Below, in pieces: positions 1-6,232 of a DNA stretch of 7,823 bases. The stretch spans positions 1 through 7,823 of the forward strand of contig JAQTRN010000037.1 in NCBI GenBank assembly GCA_028711795.1, read 5' to 3'. A program made the translations under genes and the position numbers. Position 1 is the first letter of the stretch. Each line of letters starts with the position of its first letter. The notes below the pieces were generated by a model. The model ran no database searches and was not told where the DNA came from. It saw only the letters and a list, made by a program, of their open reading frames with translations. This stretch comes from Dehalococcoidales bacterium (GTDB taxonomy: Bacteria; Chloroflexota; Dehalococcoidia; Dehalococcoidales; JAQTRN01).

Positions 1-212
1 ATAATTGTCCCCACCAGCAGCATGGGGATGAAGACGCTGGTAATGAGCGACCAGTAGCCCTCTGCCCAGCCAGGCCCTTCCTGCCAAGGCATAAAAATAC
101 CGAATACAGCCACGGGCACCAGCAGAGAGAATAGCGCCCGACCCCGGCTACCCTGCTGGCGGAATAGTGACTTCCTCTCCCGCCACATTACCGTCAGGAT
201 ATCAGTGATCAT
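1..212 (-). CDS. ABC-2 type transporter permease, N-terminal part (runs off the window)
   Basis: This reading frame starts at an ATG (210-212) and stays open to the window edge, giving 70 residues. It begins MITDILTVMWRERKSL, a cytoplasmic basic segment typical of ABC-2 permeases. Two hydrophobic stretches follow at about residues 27-41 and 54-70, separated by a short polar loop containing WQEGPGWAEGYW. The start codon lies inside the end of the upstream ATPase gene, an 11-bp overlap in another frame, and is preceded by GGAAG six bases upstream, so the two are very probably translationally coupled. Known of the family: such permeases form the membrane channel of DrrAB/NatAB-like exporters of drugs, ions, lipids or peptides. 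The call rests on the hydrophobic pattern plus the ATPase partner; substrate cannot be inferred. Confidence 0.75.
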   Translation of the reverse strand, partial: MITDILTVMWRERKSLFRQQGSRGRALFSLLVPVAVFGIFMPWQEGPGWAEGYWSLITSVFIPMLLVGTI

Positions 213-1140
213 TACTATCTTCCATCAGCGCGATGAACACTTCCTCCAGGTTGGCCCTACCCCGGTGGACCTCTTCTATCTGGGCACCGCCACTTACTAT
301 CAGACTGACCAGCGGTGCGGTGTCGGTGTCACTTCGTAGCTGCAATGACAGATGATCGTTTTTCAGTTCAACGGCGACAATCTCCGGCCGCTGGCGCAAT
401 GAATCAAGAATGTTCTGGGTGAACCCTTTCCCGGTAATTTCGATCCGGGGAGTCCCCACCCGTTTCCGCAGTTCGTCCGGAGGACCGACGGCTAACAGTT
501 TCCCCTGGCGGACCACCGCCACTTGCTGACACAGTCTTTCCGCTTCGGTCATGTTATGAGTGGTCAGGAATAACGTGGCCCCCTCCCGGCTGGACATATT
601 TGCCAGGTCATCACGCACGGCAGTCGCCGCCATAACATCCAGCCCGGCCGTTGGTTCATCGAGGAAGACCAGGCGCGGACGGTGAATCATCGCTCGGGAC
701 AAAGCCAGCTTTTGCTTCATCCCCTTACTCCATTTAGCCACCCTCTCCCCACGCCGCTCCCAAAGTCCCATTTGAGTCAGCAATTCCTTCGTACGGGCAC
801 GTATTTCGACCAGTGGCAGGCACCACACCCGCCCGTAGAATTCGAGATTTTCCTCGGCATTCATCTGCTCGTAGAGGCCCGGGTATTCCAAGAGTGCCCC
901 TGAGTTAGCCCGGATATCGTCCGCCTGCCGCTGAATATCAAAACCCAGCACCTCGGCTTTGCCGGAGGTCGGCTCCAGCAGACCCAGGAGCAGATTTATG
1001 GTGGTTGTCTTACCCGCGCCATTAGGCCCAAGAAAGCCAAAGATACTCCCCGCCTGGATCTCCAGAGAAAGACTATCCAGTGCTCTCAACGACCGGAAAT
1101 CTCGCGTCAGGTTTTCGGTACGAATTGCCAGTTCAGTCAT
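202..1140 (-). CDS. ABC transporter ATP-binding protein (ABC-2/DrrA-like exporter ATPase)
   Basis: This is a complete 312-residue ATPase subunit that would energise the permease encoded directly downstream at the cytoplasmic face of the membrane. Visible motifs in order are Walker A GPNGAGKT (38-45), ABC signature in the variant form WSKGMKQK (137-144), Walker B LVFLDEP (157-163), D-loop TAGLD (164-168) and the switch His195 in TTHNMTEAE. A Glu (E85, in LLEYPGLY) stands where the Q-loop Gln is usual; this variant is known in bacitracin/drug-exporter-type ATPases. After about residue 230 comes an accessory C-terminal domain ending in NLEEVFIALME, a usual DrrA/NatA-type tail. Length is normal for the family. 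The ATG at 1140 is the only good start and lies about 28 bases downstream of the predicted transcription start. Exported substrate is unknown. Confidence 0.93.
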   Translation of the reverse strand: MTELAIRTENLTRDFRSLRALDSLSLEIQAGSIFGFLGPNGAGKTTTINLLLGLLEPTSGKAEVLGFDIQRQADDIRANSGALLEYPGLYEQMNAEENLEFYGRVWCLPLVEIRARTKELLTQMGLWERRGERVAKWSKGMKQKLALSRAMIHRPRLVFLDEPTAGLDVMAATAVRDDLANMSSREGATLFLTTHNMTEAERLCQQVAVVRQGKLLAVGPPDELRKRVGTPRIEITGKGFTQNILDSLRQRPEIVAVELKNDHLSLQLRSDTDTAPLVSLIVSGGAQIEEVHRGRANLEEVFIALMEDSNDH

Positions 1141-1174
1141 TTCATCAGAGGGAGCAGTGTCTCCCCAAGCGGAT

Positions 1175-1183
1175 ATTATACCA
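1175..1183 (-). promoter_or_regulatory. Extended -10 promoter for the ABC exporter operon
   Basis: On the minus strand this reads TGGTATAAT, a perfect TATAAT with the TGn extension. There is no recognisable TTGACA-like -35 box 16-18 bp upstream, which is usual for extended -10 promoters. Transcription would start near 1168 and give a leader of about 28 nt before the ATG at 1140. It is divergent from, and about 45 bp away from, the plus-strand promoter at 1226-1254. Confidence 0.6.
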
Positions 1184-1225
1184 CAACGACTGCGTTAGCT
1201 CCGAGCGGTGTTCCTGTGACCCGGT

Positions 1226-1254
1226 TTGACACACGAGTGTTAGCTCTCTATACT
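1226..1254 (+). promoter_or_regulatory. Sigma-70-type promoter, predicted to give a leaderless mRNA
   Basis: A perfect -35 box TTGACA (1226-1231) is followed by a 17-bp spacer and a -10 box TATACT (1249-1254), five of six matches to TATAAT. The predicted start of transcription, about 7 bases after the -10 box, falls at 1260-1261, which is the A of the ATG at 1261. The downstream gene would therefore be leaderless, consistent with the absence of any Shine-Dalgarno in front of that ATG. Confidence 0.65.
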
Positions 1255-1260
1255 CCGATT

Positions 1261-1506
1261 ATGAAGCAACGCAACGGTTGGGACAGGGTGAGGAATATTC
1301 TCCTGTGGGTGGCCGGAATCATCCTGATTGCCAACTCCTTTGTCATTCGTGGTTACGGCGATATTATCCGGAGCAGCCACCTTTTCATCGCCAGCCCGGC
1401 ATTGTTCTATCCGCTGGCATTTCTCAATCTCATCGCTGGCCTGGTCATTATCCTGACGTTACTCTGGGGGTTGTTGTCCGGGCGGCGACGGGACCAGACG
1501 AAATAG
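1261..1506 (+). CDS. Small two-helix membrane protein of unknown function
   Basis: I do not recognise this 81-residue protein. A basic N-terminus (MKQRNGWDRVRN) is followed by a hydrophobic helix at about 13-29, a short polar turn (RGYGDIIRSSH), a second hydrophobic region at about 41-72 with its core at 52-72, and a basic tail SGRRRDQTK. Both ends are positively charged, which predicts a hairpin with both termini in the cytoplasm. An in-frame GTG at 1216 would add 15 residues, but it lies upstream of the promoter at 1226-1254, so the ATG at 1261 is preferred. It is transcribed divergently from the ABC exporter and converges on the flippase gene with only 16 bp between stop codons. Promoter quality and the hydrophobic pattern argue that it is real; function is not inferred. 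Confidence 0.65.
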   Translation: MKQRNGWDRVRNILLWVAGIILIANSFVIRGYGDIIRSSHLFIASPALFYPLAFLNLIAGLVIILTLLWGLLSGRRRDQTK

Positions 1507-1522
1507 CCGCGCCTCAAGGGGT

Positions 1523-2869
1523 CTACTCGACGGCGGCTGGGCGCTCCCTGACGCTCGAGAGCCTTCGCCACACCGCGGAAATTAGCTGGCCATAGAGCTT
1601 GAAGTCACCTGGCCTGACCAAGACCGAATTGACCAGGCTACTGCCCGAGATTCTTCGGAAGTAAATCAACAGCATCACGGCGGTGACGGTGTAGGCGACG
1701 GACATTGCCAGCGCTGCCCCGACGATACCGATACGGGGGACCAGCACTAAGTTCAGCGGGATATGTACCGCCAACGCCACAGCGGAGGCAATGGTATTGA
1801 TCTGAGGTTTCCCCCGACCGGCGATTTCATTGCCCAGCACTTTCCAGACACTACCAGCTACCATCCCCGGTAGCAGAATCCAGAAAGGCTGGAGTGCCGG
1901 CAGGAAGTCCGGCCCGATCATTAAGAGGATGATATATTTACCCAGAACAAAGAGCAGTGCGGCGCTGACCAGAGTGATAAAGAGGGTATTCCGGCAGATT
2001 ACCGGCGTCAGCTTGTTCGACTCCTCGGCGCTCAAACCGGGAGTCTGAGCGAATATTACTGTGCCGACCGCGCCCGGTAATAGCCACAGGGCCTCAGCCA
2101 GGCTTACCGATATGGAATAGTAACCTACAAAAGTGGCGCTCATGAATAGGGCTACCAGTATCATATCGAAACGGTAGTTAAAGAGTTGAATGACATTGAC
2201 CAGGTATCCCTTAACCCCGAACTTGATGGATTCCTTGAAGACCGCCGGCTGGAAACGCCATTTTAGTTTACTGCGGCGGTATACCAGCAGCATCGAGAGA
2301 ACAGTGGTAACCACAGTGGCTACAGCCCAGGCGAGAATGGCCCCGACCACATCCATTTTGAGAACAAGCAGCAGAACGGATAGGAGAATCAAGGAGACGG
2401 CGTTGGGTAGCAGGGTTACCAGATTATACTCCTTGATGCGGTTTTGCCCCAGCAAAATGTGACTGAAGAAGAGTGTCAACAGACTGAACGGCAGCATACC
2501 GGCGGTCATCAGTACCAGTTGCGGGTCGAGCTCTTGTAGAAAGGCGGGGCGGGAAACAAGGTAGTAGCCTGCGAAAATCAGGGTGAGCGGAATACCAAGC
2601 GCTATGCCCGATATCAGCGAATTAGCGATAAGGTCGTCCCACCCTTGTTGCTTACTGCCGCCGAGATAGACATTGGCCAGTCCCACTCCCAGGTTCCCCA
2701 CCGCCGCCAGCAAGGTCGGTACCAGAATGTACAGGGTGTAAATCCCTTTGCCCGTTGGGCCTAAGGCCCGGGCAATGATGATACCCGCGATTATGCCCAG
2801 GATGATGGTTGTTATTTGGGTGGCGAAAGTAATAGCCGCCCGTCTGATGAAGCTGAAGCGATCGCTCAT
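1523..2869 (-). CDS. Wzx-like polysaccharide flippase (MOP superfamily)
   Basis: This 448-residue integral membrane protein is of the polysaccharide-transport branch of the MOP superfamily, which flips lipid-linked glycans across the cytoplasmic membrane. The N-terminus has the family hallmark: a hydrophobic helix (about 11-33), then ARALGPTGKGIYTLYILVP (34-51) and GNLGVGLANVYLGG (58-71). Roughly 12-14 hydrophobic segments follow, with a conserved-looking stretch NEIAGRGKPQINT (347-359) before the last helices and a basic tail. A longer frame reaches 2950, but its first 27 residues lie inside the epimerase gene and are highly polar. The ATG at 2869 instead overlaps the epimerase stop by 4 bp (ATGA), matching every other junction in this operon. 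As last gene it supplies the export step. No strong terminator is visible downstream. A flippase for a different lipid-linked substrate cannot be excluded. Confidence 0.88.
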   Translation of the reverse strand: MSDRFSFIRRAAITFATQITTIILGIIAGIIIARALGPTGKGIYTLYILVPTLLAAVGNLGVGLANVYLGGSKQQGWDDLIANSLISGIALGIPLTLIFAGYYLVSRPAFLQELDPQLVLMTAGMLPFSLLTLFFSHILLGQNRIKEYNLVTLLPNAVSLILLSVLLLVLKMDVVGAILAWAVATVVTTVLSMLLVYRRSKLKWRFQPAVFKESIKFGVKGYLVNVIQLFNYRFDMILVALFMSATFVGYYSISVSLAEALWLLPGAVGTVIFAQTPGLSAEESNKLTPVICRNTLFITLVSAALLFVLGKYIILLMIGPDFLPALQPFWILLPGMVAGSVWKVLGNEIAGRGKPQINTIASAVALAVHIPLNLVLVPRIGIVGAALAMSVAYTVTAVMLLIYFRRISGSSLVNSVLVRPGDFKLYGQLISAVWRRLSSVRERPAAVE

Positions 2870-3930
2870 GGTGTGAGGTAGCTTCCTATCTTCTGGCTGG
2901 CGTTGCCATCGCCGAACACGGCTGTCTGTTTGCCGGAAGGTTCGAGGCATCTGACGGCGGTAATAATATCCTGCTTACGGGCGCCGGCAAGGGTATTCCA
3001 GCCACCGGCCAGCGTCTCCGGCCAGGACGTCGCTTCGTCAATAGTGATACACGGGACTCCGGAGAAATAGGCTTCTTTTTGCAGTCCGCCGGAATCAGTC
3101 AGGACTTTACTGGCATTTCTGGCCAATACGATGGAATCCAGATAGCCGACCGGTGGTATCAGGCTAATACTGGCGGATGCCGCTAGCCGATCATACTGAC
3201 CGTATAGTTCCAGATACTTCCGGGTCCGGGGATGGAGCGGGAAGACAATCCTCTCTTCCAGGCTCGATAGGGCTGTCACGATGCTTTCCAGATTGTCCCG
3301 ATTATCCGTGTTACGCGCCCTATGTACGGTAACCAGCAGGTACTGTTTCTTACGTAATCTCAGATCACTAAGAATCCTCGATTTCCGTGCAGCCATCTCA
3401 GAAAAATAAAGGAAGCTATCCAGCATGACGTCACCGGTAAGGTAAACTCCACGGGAGATGCCCTCCCGGTTCAGATTATCGACTGCGGTCTGTGTGGGAG
3501 CAAATAACAGGCTGGAGATGTGGTCGGTCAACACCCGGTTGACTTCCTCCGGTACGGATTTATCAAACATCCTCGGTCCCGCCTCAACATGGGCTACCGG
3601 CAGGCCGAGTTTCGTGGCGGTGACGGCCCCGGCCAGAGTTGAATTGGTATCGCCATACACCAGGACCATGTCCGGCCCTTCTTTTACCAGGACGGCTTCA
3701 ATAGCGGGCATCATTTTCCCGGTCTGTTTGCCGTGGGTATCAGAGCCAACTCCCAGATTGTAGGCCGGTTCCGGTATATCTAATTCGTCAAAGAACACCT
3801 GCGACAGCCCGGCATCATAATGCTGTCCGGTGTGGACCAAAATCTCCTGGTGGGCCTTTCTCAACTCTCTCGAGACCAGCGCCGCTTTGATAAACTGGGG
3901 CCGGGCGCCGACAATGGAAACAATCTTCAT
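2866..3930 (-). CDS. Non-hydrolysing UDP-N-acetylglucosamine 2-epimerase family (WecB/WbpI-like), divergent
   Basis: This 354-residue cytoplasmic enzyme has the two-domain GT-B-like fold of UDP-GlcNAc 2-epimerases, which invert C2 to give ManNAc-type sugars. The WbpI branch acts on UDP-GlcNAc(3NAc)A. Seen: GARPQFIK (8-15), HTGQHYD (33-39), VYGDTNSTLAGA (91-102), HVEAG (114-118), PEEVNR (127-132), GDVMLDS (166-172), VHR (202-204), HPRT (233-236) and LTDSGGLQKEA (277-287). The candidate catalytic residues Asp94, Glu116, Glu129, Arg132 and His203 are present. Several normally fixed positions differ: HVEAGLRS reads HVEAGPRM, HRAEN reads HRARN (Arg206), and the R-x-x-T-E-W region reads DEATSW, so the usual UDP-contacting Arg is Asp298. 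It overlaps its neighbours by 4 bp on both sides. Family membership is firm; activity and specificity are uncertain, so no gene symbol is given. Confidence 0.88.
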   Translation of the reverse strand: MKIVSIVGARPQFIKAALVSRELRKAHQEILVHTGQHYDAGLSQVFFDELDIPEPAYNLGVGSDTHGKQTGKMMPAIEAVLVKEGPDMVLVYGDTNSTLAGAVTATKLGLPVAHVEAGPRMFDKSVPEEVNRVLTDHISSLLFAPTQTAVDNLNREGISRGVYLTGDVMLDSFLYFSEMAARKSRILSDLRLRKKQYLLVTVHRARNTDNRDNLESIVTALSSLEERIVFPLHPRTRKYLELYGQYDRLAASASISLIPPVGYLDSIVLARNASKVLTDSGGLQKEAYFSGVPCITIDEATSWPETLAGGWNTLAGARKQDIITAVRCLEPSGKQTAVFGDGNASQKIGSYLTP

Positions 3931-5291
3931 AAGTGGCCAATTCCCTTATAAACGAAGCCGAGTTTTCTGGCCTGCGAAGGGTCGACGATCTGCCGGCCGT
4001 CAATGATGACTTTACTTCTCATCTGGCGGCTGATATCCGACCAATCGTACGTCTTGAACTCCTTATGGTCAGTCACGATGACCAGACAGTCCATGTTACG
4101 GCAACTAGCAGTGTACGTGGAACCGAGGGCCTCTATCTCCTCTCTGGAATATAAGGGGTCGTACAGGAAAATATTGGCCCGGAGTTCCCTGAGCCTCTGA
4201 ATGATAGGAATAGTCGGGGAGTACCGGAATTCCTTAACGCCATTGCGGAAAGCCAGCCCGAGGACCAGGATATTCGAGTCCTTAACGCTTCTGCCCACCT
4301 CATTTAAGCCCTCTATTATCATATTAACCACGTAAGTCGGCATTGACTCGTTTCTCCGCCTGGCCGTTTTGATCAAGCTGGTATCTGATTTGACGGTCCG
4401 GGTAACGAAATAGGGATAGACCGGAATGCAGTGTCCGCCAACGCCGGCGCCGGGTTGGAGAAAGGTGGTATAGGGATGGCCGGTCTCGGCGAACAGGGGT
4501 TCATTGGCCACGGTGAACACCTCGACCGGGTCGACGCCGATCTCTTTGCAGACCAGCGCCAGTTCGTTAGACAGGGCGATGTTGACATCTCGGTAGACAC
4601 CCTCAAAGACCTTGACTGCCTCGGCCACGGTGGCGCTGGACACCGTCCGAACTCCCTTTTCGTTGATGACGGAGTAAATTGCCGCCGCGGTAGCGGTGCT
4701 GGCCGCATCGATACCGCCGATGACTTTGACATACGAACGAGTGATATCCTGTATCGCCCGACCAGAACTGGTGCGCTCCGGGCAAAAAGCCAGGCCGAAC
4801 TCACCCTCTTTTAGCCCCGACTGTTTCAGAATAGGCAGCAGGACATCTTCGGTGGTGCGTGGCGGCACCGTCGTCTCCAGAATGACGATATCGCCTCGGG
4901 TCATACCCCGCGAGACATTCAAGCACACCTGAGTAACGGCGCTAAGGTCGGGGCTGTTATCAGCGTTAAGCAGGCTGGGGACAAGTACCACCATGACATC
5001 GGCTTCTCTGGCGGCGCTTACCCCATCACTGGTCGCCGTGAGTCTACCCCCGGCTACATTCGTCTGGAGCATCTCGGGCAATCCCGGCTCGCCGGCGACC
5101 GGACACTCTCCCGCATTTATCGCGTCGACCACTCGCTGATTGCTATCCACCCCGATGACCCGGGCCCCCTTATCGGCAAAAATGACCGCCAGCGGCAGGC
5201 CCATCTTACCCAGCCCGTAGATAGCCATGGTCACCTGCCCATGAGTCAGGGCGGCTACAATAGTCTCCTTTTCTAACCCGAGAATCTTCAT
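3927..5291 (-). CDS. UDP-N-acetyl-hexosamine 6-dehydrogenase (WbpA/WecC family nucleotide-sugar dehydrogenase)
   Basis: This 454-residue enzyme is of the UDP-glucose/GDP-mannose dehydrogenase family, performing NAD-dependent two-step oxidation of a UDP-sugar C6 alcohol to the uronic acid. An N-terminal Rossmann motif IYGLGKMGLPLA (24-35) is followed by GVDSNQ (47-52), LETTVPPRTTED (139-149) and FCPERTSSGRAI (169-180). The central helix EAVKVFEGVYRDVNIALSNE (224-243) carries Lys227 and Asn237. The catalytic Cys288 sits in GAGVGGHCIPVYPYF. The C-terminal UDP-binding domain contains LGLAFRNGVKEFRYSP (344-359) and IIDGRQIVD (429-437). All expected catalytic positions are present and length is normal. 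The context of an epimerase and a WbpB/WbpD-like pair favours UDP-GlcNAc (WbpA) or UDP-ManNAc (WecC) over UDP-glucose; sequence alone does not separate these. The ATG at 5291 overlaps the upstream stop as ATGA. Confidence 0.92.
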   Translation of the reverse strand: MKILGLEKETIVAALTHGQVTMAIYGLGKMGLPLAVIFADKGARVIGVDSNQRVVDAINAGECPVAGEPGLPEMLQTNVAGGRLTATSDGVSAAREADVMVVLVPSLLNADNSPDLSAVTQVCLNVSRGMTRGDIVILETTVPPRTTEDVLLPILKQSGLKEGEFGLAFCPERTSSGRAIQDITRSYVKVIGGIDAASTATAAAIYSVINEKGVRTVSSATVAEAVKVFEGVYRDVNIALSNELALVCKEIGVDPVEVFTVANEPLFAETGHPYTTFLQPGAGVGGHCIPVYPYFVTRTVKSDTSLIKTARRRNESMPTYVVNMIIEGLNEVGRSVKDSNILVLGLAFRNGVKEFRYSPTIPIIQRLRELRANIFLYDPLYSREEIEALGSTYTASCRNMDCLVIVTDHKEFKTYDWSDISRQMRSKVIIDGRQIVDPSQARKLGFVYKGIGHL

Positions 5292-6232
5292 GGTATCTCA
5301 CAGGCCTTTCCGTTCTGGTATGATACTACTGCCGCTAGGGCTACTTCCAGAGCACGTTTCCCATCGGCCCCGGTCACCAGTGGTTCTTTATCTTGACGCA
5401 CACAATCAACGAAGTGTCGCAGCTCAAGCTTCAGCGGTTCATCTTTCTCGATTTTGGCTTCTCTTATCCACTCGCTATCGGAGATCTTGAGAGTCGAATC
5501 CAGGTAATTGACTTCGGCAATGCCCCGGGAGCCGATCACCGTCAGATTCCTCACCTTATGCGGCGTCAGCCAGTTAGTCTCGATAACCCCACTAACACCT
5601 TCACCAAAATTGAGCATGATAATGGCGTGGTCCTCATGGTTGTGGACAACGCTACCGGCCAGGGTGTAGACCTCCCTGAGCTTCTGGCCGCAGAGATAGG
5701 ACATGATATCAATATCATGGGTCCCCAGGTCCAGGATTATGCCCACATCTCTAATTCTGGGAGTATACGGGCCCACTCTCTTGGCTGAGATAGATATTAT
5801 GTCACCCAGTTGACCGGCATCAACCAGTTCTTTTAGCCTGGTGATCGCCGGGTTAAAACGCTCGATGTGCCCCACTGCCAGCTTGACCCCTCCCTGTTTC
5901 GCCGCCTCAATCATACGGGTGGCGTTTTCTACCGTGTCAGCAATCGGCTTCTCCACCAGGATATTCACTCCCCGCCGGATAGCGTCCATCGCTATCTTAT
6001 AGTGTAAGGTGGTCGGCACAGCGATACTGGCAGCATCCGGGCGTTGCTCCAGAAGGTCGACGTAATCCGTGTATGGCCGGCAGTTGTAGCTTTCGGCAAT
6101 GGCGGTGGCTACTTTCCCGTCACTATCAGCGATGCCGATGAGCTCCGCTCCGGGAAGTTGCGAATATATCCGGGCATGGTGTCTCCCGATAGTACCCACC
6201 CCAATAACCCCGACTCTCACCGGTCTGTTCAC
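5288..6232 (-). CDS. Gfo/Idh/MocA family oxidoreductase, WbpB-like sugar-nucleotide 3-dehydrogenase
   Basis: This 314-residue NAD(P)-dependent oxidoreductase has an N-terminal Rossmann fold with GVIGVGTIGRHHAR (8-21), the family signature ILVEKPIAD (91-99) with Lys95, then GHIERFNPAI (121-130). The substrate-domain motif VGIILDLGTHDIDI (163-176) contains the expected His172. Length matches WbpB/WlbA-type enzymes, which oxidise C3 of UDP-GlcNAcA; the related UDP-GlcNAc 3-dehydrogenases (GnnA type) are the main alternative. Because an N-acetyltransferase lies immediately upstream and a 6-dehydrogenase immediately downstream, a WbpB-like role making a 3-keto sugar is favoured. The start is GTG (6230-6232), overlapping the previous stop as GTGA and preceded four bases upstream by a strong AAGGAGG inside the previous gene, which fixes the start well. 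Confidence 0.88.
   Translation of the reverse strand: MNRPVRVGVIGVGTIGRHHARIYSQLPGAELIGIADSDGKVATAIAESYNCRPYTDYVDLLEQRPDAASIAVPTTLHYKIAMDAIRRGVNILVEKPIADTVENATRMIEAAKQGGVKLAVGHIERFNPAITRLKELVDAGQLGDIISISAKRVGPYTPRIRDVGIILDLGTHDIDIMSYLCGQKLREVYTLAGSVVHNHEDHAIIMLNFGEGVSGVIETNWLTPHKVRNLTVIGSRGIAEVNYLDSTLKISDSEWIREAKIEKDEPLKLELRHFVDCVRQDKEPLVTGADGKRALEVALAAVVSYQNGKACEIP

Noticed and set aside
1215..1233. TGTGA ... ACACA imperfect dyad overlapping the -35 box, resembling a CRP-type site.
   Set aside because: The half-sites are separated by nine bases rather than six, only five of nine positions pair, and no CRP-like regulator can be seen, so chance is the simpler reading.
1505..1538. AGCCGC ... 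GCGGCT inverted repeat between and into the convergent gene ends, considered as a bidirectional terminator.
   Set aside because: Arms are only 6 bp with a loop of over 20 bases, one arm starts within the plus-strand stop codon and the other lies in the flippase coding region, and no T-run follows on either strand.
1278..1595. A 105-codon plus-strand frame overlapping the small membrane protein.
   Set aside because: It is a +2 shadow of the 1261-1506 gene that continues into the antisense of the flippase, with a composition unlike a real protein and no start signal.
2870..2950. N-terminal extension of the flippase by 27 residues.
   Set aside because: The added residues are polar and arginine-rich and are encoded within the epimerase gene in another frame; the ATG at 2869 makes the same 4-bp overlap as the other junctions.
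4373..4814. Overlapping frames on both strands (143 residues minus, 127 residues plus) within the 6-dehydrogenase gene.
   Set aside because: Both are shadows of a gene whose catalytic motifs are intact through this region; neither has family features or a ribosome binding site.
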